DNA of 6,877 nt from Nocardia sp. (GTDB taxonomy: Bacteria; Actinomycetota; Actinomycetes; Mycobacteriales; Mycobacteriaceae): contig JAFMQT010000249.1 in NCBI GenBank assembly GCA_017354515.1, positions 1 through 6,877 of the forward strand, given 5' to 3'. Below, piece by piece: positions 1 to 6,130 of the stretch (position 1 is the first letter of the stretch; every line of letters starts with the position of its first letter). The translations under genes and the position numbers were made by a program. Below the pieces are notes generated by a model. The model did not search any database and was not told where the DNA came from. It was given only the letters and a program-made list of their open reading frames with translations.

Positions 1-283
1 CGCCGGTGGCGCCGGCATCGACTACATCCGCGACCGGCTCAGCGAACATGCCACCCTGTTCCCGCTGGCCACTCCCCTGATGCTGGATTGGCTGACCGAT
101 CGGATCGCGGGTGTTCCGTTCACCGCGACCGGAACCCGGACGATCTGGTCCGTCGCCGCGAATCCGGGGCACTGGCGCGGACTGCTCTCGATGGCCGATA
201 CCGCGGCCCGGATCCTGCTCGGCCGGCCGCTGCGCCCGCGGCGCGAACCGCACCTGCCCGACGAACGACGACTGGCGGCCTGA
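1..283 (+). CDS. C-terminal fragment of a probable secretory-lipase-type alpha/beta hydrolase
   Basis: The reading frame is open from base 2 and ends at TGA 281-283, leaving 93 visible residues; the N-terminus lies off the left edge. The visible part contains DRLSEHATLF followed by PLMLDWLTDRIAGVPF. This resembles the end of actinobacterial secretory lipases (LIP family), where the catalytic His sits in a G/E-H motif and is followed about 20 residues later by a W-L-x-D-R-F-A-G-x-P motif. His16 of the visible part would then be the catalytic histidine; the Ser and Asp partners would be upstream and cannot be seen. Unlike the classical family ending, which often stops soon after that motif with a Cys, this protein continues about 50 residues into a basic, Arg/Pro-rich tail. 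The coding call is firm because frame and codon bias agree. The family call rests on one short motif and is tentative. The gene is separated from trmB by a gap and is probably not part of that operon. Confidence 0.6.
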   Translation, partial: AGGAGIDYIRDRLSEHATLFPLATPLMLDWLTDRIAGVPFTATGTRTIWSVAANPGHWRGLLSMADTAARILLGRPLRPRREPHLPDERRLAA

Positions 284-300
284 CCCGGTAATTTCAGCGG

Positions 301-312
301 CCGGGCGCCCGG
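301..312. other. 12-base perfect palindrome between the lipase-like gene and trmB
   Basis: CCGGGCGCCCGG is exactly self-complementary and lies 17 bases after the upstream stop codon. As RNA it would form only a short stem with a tight loop. A competing pairing exists between CCCGG at 284-288 and CCGGG at 301-305 with a 12-base loop. It could be a weak terminator for the upstream gene or a protein-binding site ahead of the operon. In DNA this rich in G and C, chance is also a fair explanation. No clear -10/-35 pair was found in the 284-354 gap. Confidence 0.3.
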
Positions 313-354
313 TTCGAGCCCTCGGATGCCGCATTGATCATCGAATACTGGACA

Positions 355-1164
355 ATGGACGTTGTGAACGACGCCGTGAACCACACCACCAAGTCGGTTC
401 CGGAGCCGCGACCTGCCATCGACGGAGCAGTTCCGGATCCCCGCCACCGGGGCGGCGAATCGGCGCGCCTGTATCCGCGCGTGACGAGTTTCCGATCCCG
501 TCGTGGCGCACTGACCGCGACCCAGCAGCAATCGTGGGACCGGACCTGGCCGCGGATCGGCCGGGATGTCGACGATGAACCGCTCGACACCGCCGCCTGG
601 TTCGGCCGCACCGCCCCGCTCATCATCGAGATCGGCTGCGGAACGGGCACCGCGACGGCCGCGATGGCGCAGGCCGAACCCGAATTCGACCTGATCGGCA
701 TCGAGGTCTACAAGCCCGGCCTCGCCCAGCTGGTGCAGCGCATCGAGCGAGAAGGCATCCAGAACATCCGGCTGCTGCGCGGCGACGCGGTCGATGTGCT
801 GGAACATATGATCGCGGAGAACTCGCTGGCCGGGGTGCGCGTCTTCTTTCCGGACCCGTGGCCCAAGGCGCGCCATCACAAACGCCGCCTGCTGCAACCG
901 GCGACCCTGTCGCTGATCGCGAGCCGGCTGCGCCCGGGCGGAATTCTGCATGTGGCCACCGACCACGCCGGCTATGCCGAACATATCGCCGAGGTCGGCG
1001 CCGGCGAACCCGCGCTGGTCGGGCTCAACGAGGCCACCGGCGGTGATCCGAGCCGACTCGGCGACGCCGCGATAATCGGCCTGGAACGTCCGGTGACCAA
1101 ATTCGAAGGTAAAGCCCATCGAGCCGGGAGCGCCATCACCGAGTTCATATGGGGGAAGATCTAG
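355..1164 (+). CDS. trmB: tRNA (guanine-N7-)-methyltransferase TrmB
   Basis: This enzyme transfers a methyl group from S-adenosylmethionine to N7 of G46 in the variable loop of tRNAs (EC 2.1.1.33), in the cytoplasm. The 269-residue product has the family landmarks in order. There is a SAM-binding glycine motif IEIGCGTGT at residues 91-99. An acidic IEVYKPG strand end follows, then RGDAVDVL. The family signature FFPDPWPKARHHKRRL is at residues 164-179, ATDHAGYAEH comes after it, and the C-terminal RPVTKFE motif has TKFE at 248-251. The first roughly 45 residues are Pro/Arg-rich and probably disordered, as is usual for actinobacterial TrmB. The start is uncertain: TTG 334, ATG 355 and GTG 364 are all in frame and none has a strong Shine-Dalgarno sequence. 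ATG 355 is chosen on codon type. It is the first gene of the operon, and its stop lies 2 bases before the next start. The functional call is very secure. Confidence 0.96.
   Translation: MDVVNDAVNHTTKSVPEPRPAIDGAVPDPRHRGGESARLYPRVTSFRSRRGALTATQQQSWDRTWPRIGRDVDDEPLDTAAWFGRTAPLIIEIGCGTGTATAAMAQAEPEFDLIGIEVYKPGLAQLVQRIEREGIQNIRLLRGDAVDVLEHMIAENSLAGVRVFFPDPWPKARHHKRRLLQPATLSLIASRLRPGGILHVATDHAGYAEHIAEVGAGEPALVGLNEATGGDPSRLGDAAIIGLERPVTKFEGKAHRAGSAITEFIWGKI
1151..1158 (+). promoter_or_regulatory. Ribosome binding site of the NYN-domain gene, inside the end of trmB
   Basis: GGGGGAAG ends 8 bases before ATG 1167 and overlaps the last codons of trmB (Trp-Gly-Lys). This spacing supports ATG 1167 over the in-frame ATG 1149, whose upstream sequence shows no purine-rich site. 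It also implies that ribosomes finishing trmB can help open the next start. Confidence 0.6.
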
Positions 1165-1166
1165 GT

Positions 1167-1934
1167 ATGAGTGTCAGGGAGATGGCCCCGGCCCAGAACA
1201 ACCCAGCGGACGGCGACCTCGGTGACCGATCCGAGGCCGGTGCGGCGCCACCGACTCCGTTGGAGACGCCCGCCTCCTCGGCCTCCGAACCCGCCGGCGT
1301 GCGGCGGGTGCTGCTGGTGTGGGACGCGCCGAATCTCGATATGGGATTGGGCGCCATTCTGGGCGGCCGGCCTACCGCCGCCTACCGGCCCCGATTCGAC
1401 GCGCTGGGCCGCTGGTTGCTGACCCGCACCGCGGAATTGTCGGCGGGCAGCCGACAGCGGATCGAGCCCGAGGCGACCGTCTTCACCAATATCGCCCCCG
1501 GCACCGCCGATGTGGTGCGGCCCTGGGTGGAGGCACTGCGCAACGTCGGCTATGCGGTGTTCGCCAAACCCAAGGTCGACGAGGACTCCGACGTCGACAA
1601 CGATATGCTGGCACATATCCGGTTACGCCGGTCCGGAGGCGGTTTGGCCGGTGTCATGGTCGCCTCCGCGGACGGACAGGCCTTCCGCGAACCACTCGAG
1701 GAAGTTGCCGCGAGCGGAGTTCCGGTTCAGGTTCTCGGTTTCCGCGAGCACGCGAGTTGGGCGGTCACGTCCGATAGTCTCGAGTTCGTCGATCTCGAGG
1801 AAATCCCGGGTGTGTTCCGCGAACCGCTGCCGCGGGTAAGCCTCGACTCGTTGCCCGACGAGGGAGCGTGGCTGCAGCCCTTCCGGCCGCTGTCCGCCCT
1901 GCTCACCTCCCGCCCCGCCCAAGGAGTCGCGTAG
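1167..1934 (+). CDS. NYN-domain protein, putative ribonuclease (Rv0207c-like)
   Basis: This 255-residue soluble protein has no signal peptide or membrane segment. The first roughly 45 residues are rich in Ala, Pro, Glu and Ser and look disordered. The NYN (PIN-like nuclease) fold then begins at RRVLLVWDAPNLDMGLG. Acidic residues fall where the family keeps its metal-binding site: D53 and D58 in WDAPNLD, D142/D144/D146 in DVDNDM, and D169 in VMVASADGQAF, which resembles the usual S-x-D-G-D-F element. The family cleaves RNA, but no substrate is established for this branch as far as I know, so activity is inferred. Its place between trmB and an mmpL3-type gene matches Rv0207c of M. tuberculosis. 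ATG 1167 is preferred over ATG 1149 because of the well-spaced ribosome binding site. Its stop overlaps the transporter start by one base, so the two are very likely translationally coupled. Family call good, function open. Confidence 0.85.
   Translation: MSVREMAPAQNNPADGDLGDRSEAGAAPPTPLETPASSASEPAGVRRVLLVWDAPNLDMGLGAILGGRPTAAYRPRFDALGRWLLTRTAELSAGSRQRIEPEATVFTNIAPGTADVVRPWVEALRNVGYAVFAKPKVDEDSDVDNDMLAHIRLRRSGGGLAGVMVASADGQAFREPLEEVAASGVPVQVLGFREHASWAVTSDSLEFVDLEEIPGVFREPLPRVSLDSLPDEGAWLQPFRPLSALLTSRPAQGVA
1921..1926 (+). promoter_or_regulatory. Ribosome binding site that fixes the mmpL3 start at GTG 1934
   Basis: AAGGAG is a near-perfect Shine-Dalgarno sequence ending 7 bases before GTG 1934. 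It lies in the last codons of the NYN gene, whose TAG shares its G with the GTG. This decides the start against the in-frame GTG 1868, which would add 22 Ala/Pro/Arg-rich residues ahead of the usual MmpL N-terminus. Confidence 0.85.
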
Positions 1935-4900
1935 TGTTCACCCGCTGGGGCGAGCTGGTTTACAAGTTCCGTTTCCTCGTACTCGGCGTATCGGTCGCCG
2001 CGCTGCTGGGCCTGGGCGCATACGGGTTGGGGCTGGAGAACCATCTCAGTTCCAGCGGCTGGTTCGATCCGGGAGCCGAGTCCTCCCAGGGGGCGGTCCT
2101 GCACGATCAGACCTACGGCCGCGACCACATGTCCGATGTGATCCTGCTGTACACCGCGCCCGACGGTAAGACCATCGACGATCCGGCCTTCGCGAAAAAG
2201 GTCACCGACAGTCTCAACAGCCTGCCGAAGAACAACCCGGATCAGATCTCCAAGGTCAACATCGCCTACTGGAAGACCGCGACCGGCGATTGGGTGCCCT
2301 CGGTCGCCGGGAGTCCGGACAAGCAGCACGCCTTCGCCACCCTCGCCATCAAGGGCGACGGTGATACCGAGGTGATGAACAACTTCCGGGCGGTCAAGGA
2401 CCAGTTCTCGATTCCCGATGTCAAAGTCCAGGTAGCGGGCATGCAGCCGGTGGCCGGCACCTTGAACGACACCATCGCCGCCGACCAGAAGCGGATGGAA
2501 CTGCTGGCCATCCCGCTCGTCGGTTTGCTGTTGTTCTTCATTTTCGGCGGTGTGGTGGCCGCGGCGCTGCCGCTGATCGTGGGCGGTCTGACCATTGTCG
2601 GCGCCAATGGCATCGTGATGGGCATCACCCATGTCGCGGAGGTTAATTCGTTCGTCGGCGCGGTGGTCTCGATGATCGGCCTGGGTCTGGCGATCGACTA
2701 CGGACTGTTCATCGTCAGTAGATTCCGCGAGGAAATGGCGGAGGGCTACGCGCCCAGAGCAGCGGTGCGCCGGTCGGTGATGACGGCGGGGCGCACGGTC
2801 ACCTTCTCGGCCACCATGATCATCGCCGCCAGCGCGGGCATGCTGCTGTTTCCGCAGGGCTTCCTGAAATCGGTCGCCTACGGCACCATCGCGGCGGTCT
2901 TGCTGGCCGCGCTGGCCTCGATCACGATACTGCCCGCCATGCTGTCGATTCTCGGCCACCGGGTGGACTGGCTCGGACTCAAATGGCTGCGCAAGTCCAA
3001 GACCGCGGAAGAGGTCGAATCGGGCTTCTGGGGCCGGATGACCCAGTGGGTGATGAAGCATCCCCTGAAGATCGCGGTACCGCTGTGCATCATTCTGCTA
3101 CTGCTGATCATTCCGGTGAAGAATCTGAAGTTCGGCGGGATCAGCGAAACCTATCTGCCGCCGGACAATCCGACCCGCGTAGCTCAGGAGGACTTCGACC
3201 GGATCTTCCCCCTGCGCCAGACCGATCCGGTGCAGCTGACCATCGTCACCGACAAGTCCTCGAATATTCAGCCGGTCCTGAACGAGGCGAGTCAGGCTCC
3301 CGGCCTGCTGAACAAGTTCAGCACCCCCGGAACCCCGCCCGATAACTCGGATGTGTGGTTCTCCGAGGCGCAACTCACCAAGGGCGCCAACATCGACGAC
3401 GTCACCTCGTATCTGCGTTCGATTCCGCTACCGGACGGGGTGCAGTTGATGGTCGGCGGGCAGCCGATCCTGATGCAGGACAGTATTCATTCGCTGATGT
3501 CGCGGCTGCCCATCATGATCGCGATGGTCGTGCTGGTGACCACACTGCTGATGTTCCTGTCCTTCGGATCGCTGGTACTACCGATCAAGGCCGCGCTGAT
3601 GAGCGCGCTCGGTCTCGGGTCCACATTGGGCATTCTGACCTGGATATTCATCGACGGTCACGGCGCCGGCCTGCTGAATTTCACCCCGCAGCCGATCATG
3701 TCACCGGTACTGGTGCTGATCATGGCGGTGATCTACGGCCTATCCACCGACTACGAGGTATTCCTGCTCTCCCGCATGGTGGAGGCGCGCGCCCAGGGAG
3801 CCAGTACCACCGAGGCGGTGCGCAGCGGTACCGCGCAAACCGGGCGAATTATCACCGCGGCGGCGCTGATCCTGTTCGCCGTGGTCGGCGCGTTCGCCTT
3901 CTCCGATCTGGTGATGATGCAGTACATCGCCTACGGCATGATGTCGGCGCTACTCATCGACGCGACCGTACTGCGGATGCTGCTGGTCCCGGCCACCATG
4001 AAACTCCTCGGCGACGACTGCTGGTGGGCCCCGAACTGGATGAAGCGCATTCAGCGCAAGATCGGCCTGGGCGAGCCCCTGCTCAACGATGAGCGTCCCG
4101 GTACCGGTGAGCTGGTGGATCTGGTCAAGACCACGCCGGTCACCGATCCGGCCACCATGCAACTACCGCTGCTGCCCGACGGCACCGTCAAGATGCCCAA
4201 GAAGCCGCGGCGGTTGAAGTTCCTGCGGGTGGATCCCGAGGCACCGACCGAGCAACTCGCCACGATCGATCCGGAGGCGGCCGGTTCACGGGGACCGCGA
4301 GCGCGGCGCCCGGAGGACACTCCGGATCCGAAATCCGCTGGTCGATCCGCGAATTCCGATATCGAGGCAACCGATTCGGAGGAGTCCGCCGGAACCGATG
4401 AGGAATCTGCCGGGGTCGATGGACAGACCACCGGTGAGCCGGCGAAGACGACCAAGCGGAAGCGGTTCATCTTCCGCCGCGCTGGCGATGACTCAGATAC
4501 GCCACCGGCTGATTCGGGCGACGATAAGGCCGAAGAGAAGTCCGAAAAGTCTGATCCTGCTATCAGCGACACCGACGACAAGGTGACGGGTCCATCCGGA
4601 CCATCCGGGAGGTCCGGCCCGGCCGAGCGCCCGGGCGCACCCGCCCAGCCGCGGCCACTCGCATCGCGGCAGCAAACCCCGGGTATCCGTCCGGGCCGGG
4701 TCCAACCGCCGTCCGGTCGGCCGGCACCGCAGCAGCCCCCGTCACCCCAGCAGCCCCCGTCACCCCAGCAGCCCTCGGACGGCCCCCAGCGGCCCTTCGA
4801 CGGGTTCGGCGGATCCGATTCCACCGAATCTCGCGGAACCTACGGAACACCGCCCGCGGGGTCCGGAGACTTCCGGAATCCGCCGCCTCCGCCGATGCGG

Positions 4901-6034
4901 CCGTCGGTATCGCTGCCGGGTGCATCCCGGCAGCGCGATGGACAGCAGCGCGATGAACCGCGTACCCCGGAGGTAGCGCGTCCCGGTATGCCGCCGCGCA
5001 CGGTTCCGCCGCGGGACGGCGGACCGGACGCTCCCGGTTCGGGACCGCAGAACTTCGCGCCGGGCGGTGCCACGCCCCCGAGTGCTCCCCCCGACTCGAT
5101 ACCGCGGGTTATGCGGCCTGGCGGTCAGGACCGGTCCAAGCTGCCGCCGCATCCGTCGGTGCGAGCCCAGTTGTATCGGCCGGACGCGCACCAGAACGAA
5201 TCCGGCCCGTCCACCCCGAGCACGGATCCCGCATCGAATCCGATCGGCCCGGCCGCTCGCTCCGCGGAATCCGAGACGACTCCGGCCACCGATGAGGGCG
5301 GCTACAACTCGGACGCGGACCGTCAGGCGGCGGCCGATCTGAAGGCGGCGTGGACCGGGAAGGCTCCGGCACAAACCGAATCCGAGTCCGAGCACCAAGG
5401 CGCATCGGGATTCGCCGCACCGGCCGACCCCGGCGCCCACCCCCCCGCCGATCGCAAGTCCCCCGCCGATCGTCAGCCCCCGGCTGGGCGACCGGCACCC
5501 GCCGAACCGTCCCCCTGGGTGGCGCCGGCGGAGCGGTCGTACCCCAACATCCCGCGCCGAAAGCCGGCTCCGCCGCGCCAGGCCGGCCCGCACGACATCA
5601 CCGAGTCGATCGCCCCGGGCCCGGGCCCTTCGGGCGACCCGCGATTCCGCCCGGAGGTGCCGGGCGGCGCAAACTCCGGTGCCCCGGAGGACCGGGCCGG
5701 AGGGCGCCGTGCGGGCGAATCCCCGTGGGAGGCACCGGGATCGGCGGGGCATCCGCCTACCGGTCCGGGTAGCCGGGGCCAGCACGCCGCACCCCCCGGA
5801 ACGCAGCCCATGCGTCAGGCCGCACCCGGACCGCATCCGCAGGGTTCATCGCACTCCCGCCCGGTACCGGAGGAGGACGACGCGGACTCGAGCGGGGAGC
5901 AGCACCGGTTCCGCGCCGACGAGCAGTACCGCGCCGACGACAAGCCCCCCACGCAGGGGTCCGGTGCCGATCGCAACAATATCGAGCAGTGGATGGCCGA
6001 CCTGCGCTCATCGCGCCGCCAGAACCGCGACTGA
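1934..6034 (+). CDS. mmpL3: MmpL3-type trehalose monomycolate transporter (RND/MMPL) with a giant cytoplasmic tail
   Basis: This 1366-residue inner-membrane protein is an MMPL-family RND transporter. MmpL3 exports trehalose monomycolate across the plasma membrane using the proton gradient. TM1 is near residues 13-34, followed by a first extracytoplasmic porter domain to about 187. TM2-6 lie between about 189 and 340, a short cytoplasmic loop precedes TM7 at about 379-395, a second porter domain runs to about 524, and TM8-12 end near 690. The proton-relay pairs are present as D255-Y256 (AIDYGLF) in TM4 and D606-Y607 (STDYEVF) in TM10. With S292, F259 and F610 they correspond to the M. smegmatis inhibitor-pocket residues as I recall them. 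GDDCWWAPNWMKRIQ at about 693 opens the cytoplasmic tail, as in mycobacterial MmpL3. The tail runs about 670 residues, is Pro/Gly/Ser/Arg/Asp-rich and contains several tandem repeats. The mycobacterial protein is about 944 residues in total. The frame stays open with coherent codon bias to TGA 6032-6034, so the tail does not look like a frameshift. Operon position supports MmpL3 orthology over other MmpL paralogues. Confidence 0.92.
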   Translation: MFTRWGELVYKFRFLVLGVSVAALLGLGAYGLGLENHLSSSGWFDPGAESSQGAVLHDQTYGRDHMSDVILLYTAPDGKTIDDPAFAKKVTDSLNSLPKNNPDQISKVNIAYWKTATGDWVPSVAGSPDKQHAFATLAIKGDGDTEVMNNFRAVKDQFSIPDVKVQVAGMQPVAGTLNDTIAADQKRMELLAIPLVGLLLFFIFGGVVAAALPLIVGGLTIVGANGIVMGITHVAEVNSFVGAVVSMIGLGLAIDYGLFIVSRFREEMAEGYAPRAAVRRSVMTAGRTVTFSATMIIAASAGMLLFPQGFLKSVAYGTIAAVLLAALASITILPAMLSILGHRVDWLGLKWLRKSKTAEEVESGFWGRMTQWVMKHPLKIAVPLCIILLLLIIPVKNLKFGGISETYLPPDNPTRVAQEDFDRIFPLRQTDPVQLTIVTDKSSNIQPVLNEASQAPGLLNKFSTPGTPPDNSDVWFSEAQLTKGANIDDVTSYLRSIPLPDGVQLMVGGQPILMQDSIHSLMSRLPIMIAMVVLVTTLLMFLSFGSLVLPIKAALMSALGLGSTLGILTWIFIDGHGAGLLNFTPQPIMSPVLVLIMAVIYGLSTDYEVFLLSRMVEARAQGASTTEAVRSGTAQTGRIITAAALILFAVVGAFAFSDLVMMQYIAYGMMSALLIDATVLRMLLVPATMKLLGDDCWWAPNWMKRIQRKIGLGEPLLNDERPGTGELVDLVKTTPVTDPATMQLPLLPDGTVKMPKKPRRLKFLRVDPEAPTEQLATIDPEAAGSRGPRARRPEDTPDPKSAGRSANSDIEATDSEESAGTDEESAGVDGQTTGEPAKTTKRKRFIFRRAGDDSDTPPADSGDDKAEEKSEKSDPAISDTDDKVTGPSGPSGRSGPAERPGAPAQPRPLASRQQTPGIRPGRVQPPSGRPAPQQPPSPQQPPSPQQPSDGPQRPFDGFGGSDSTESRGTYGTPPAGSGDFRNPPPPPMRPSVSLPGASRQRDGQQRDEPRTPEVARPGMPPRTVPPRDGGPDAPGSGPQNFAPGGATPPSAPPDSIPRVMRPGGQDRSKLPPHPSVRAQLYRPDAHQNESGPSTPSTDPASNPIGPAARSAESETTPATDEGGYNSDADRQAAADLKAAWTGKAPAQTESESEHQGASGFAAPADPGAHPPADRKSPADRQPPAGRPAPAEPSPWVAPAERSYPNIPRRKPAPPRQAGPHDITESIAPGPGPSGDPRFRPEVPGGANSGAPEDRAGGRRAGESPWEAPGSAGHPPTGPGSRGQHAAPPGTQPMRQAAPGPHPQGSSHSRPVPEEDDADSSGEQHRFRADEQYRADDKPPTQGSGADRNNIEQWMADLRSSRRQNRD
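4379..4420 (+). repeat. Two 21-base units in the mmpL3 tail coding EESAGTD / EESAGVD
   Basis: Two adjacent heptapeptides at tail residues 816-829 differ only at position 6, while their codons have diverged (tcc/tct, gga/ggg). This suggests an old duplication held by selection for an acidic Ser-containing stretch, or simply older than the other repeats. It lies in the acidic block just before the basic segment KRKRFIFRRAG. Confidence 0.75.
4730..4777 (+). repeat. 18-base tandem repeat in the mmpL3 tail coding QQPPSP
   Basis: Two identical 18-base units lie at 4730-4747 and 4748-4765, followed by a partial third unit (cag cag ccc tcg) at 4766-4777. They code QQPPSP, QQPPSP and QQPS at residues 933-948. 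Exact identity, including synonymous positions, marks a recent in-frame duplication. The unit number may vary between strains. Confidence 0.9.
5444..5515 (+). repeat. Degenerate 18-base repeat in the mmpL3 tail coding PA[DGE]x hexapeptides
   Basis: Four consecutive 18-base units code PADRKS, PADRQP, PAGRPA and PAEPSP at residues 1171-1194. The first two units differ at only a few bases; the last two have drifted. Each begins Pro-Ala. A run of seven C at 5440-5446 abuts the first unit. Confidence 0.7.
5909..5944 (+). repeat. Two 18-base units near the mmpL3 C-terminus coding [FY]RAD[ED][QK]
   Basis: The units ttc-cgc-gcc-gac-gag-cag and tac-cgc-gcc-gac-gac-aag code FRADEQ and YRADDK at residues 1326-1337. 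They share an identical cgc-gcc-gac core. The alternating aromatic, basic and acidic residues stand out from the surrounding Pro/Gly tail and lie just before the terminal helix-like segment. Confidence 0.75.
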
Positions 6035-6046
6035 CGACGCACGAGA

Positions 6047-6080
6047 GGTGGCCGGGAGAACGGTGATCCTCCCGGCCACC
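6047..6080. terminator. Convergent (probably bidirectional) terminator hairpin between mmpL3 and ppk2
   Basis: GGTGGCCGGGAG at 6047-6058 and CTCCCGGCCACC at 6069-6080 are perfect inverted repeats, giving a 12-bp GC-rich stem with a 10-base loop. The hairpin begins 12 bases after the mmpL3 stop. No T-run follows on either strand, which is common for actinobacterial terminators. Because the stem is symmetric and the flanking genes converge, it can serve both transcripts. Confidence 0.85.
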
Positions 6081-6118
6081 ATCGAATCTCGTAGCCACCG
6101 GGGAATCCTCCCGGCCAC
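6066..6118. repeat. 14-base direct repeat of the terminator's 3' arm
   Basis: ATCCTCCCGGCCAC occurs at 6066-6079 and again at 6105-6118, 39 bases apart. The second copy can also pair with the 5' arm at 6048-6058. It can form a small local hairpin too: CCGGGG 6098-6103 with TCCCGG 6109-6114, including one G-T/U wobble pair. The region can therefore take alternative structures. Confidence 0.8.
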
Positions 6119-6130
6119 AACCGTTTTCGA

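Noticed and set aside
334..356. TTGATC...GACAAT as a -35/-10 promoter for the operon, and TTG 334 as the trmB start
   Set aside because: The spacing between the hexamers is only 11 bases, and no Shine-Dalgarno sequence precedes TTG 334.
22..1119. 365-codon open frame on the minus strand opposite the lipase-like gene and trmB
   Set aside because: It spans two recognisable plus-strand coding regions and the gap between them, has shadow-type composition and shows no domain.
1868..1933. Upstream in-frame GTG giving a 22-residue N-terminal extension of MmpL3
   Set aside because: There is no well-placed ribosome binding site, the extension is Ala/Pro/Arg-rich shadow sequence overlapping the NYN gene, and AAGGAG with 7-base spacing points to GTG 1934.
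1727..3061. 444-codon open frame on the minus strand opposite mmpL3
   Set aside because: It is a typical antisense shadow in GC-rich DNA: composition is Arg/Gly/His-rich, there are no recognisable motifs, and the plus strand carries a clear transporter with matching codon bias.
4760..5836. 358-codon minus-strand frame opposite the mmpL3 tail
   Set aside because: It is Arg/Gly-rich and motif-free. The plus-strand frame continues unbroken from the transporter core, so this is the complement of low-complexity Pro/Ser/Asp codons.
4300..6034. Possibility that the long tail is a frameshift or read-through into non-coding DNA or another gene
   Set aside because: The same frame stays open for about 2 kb with high GC at third positions, the repeats are in frame, and no separate start with a ribosome binding site or recognisable domain appears.
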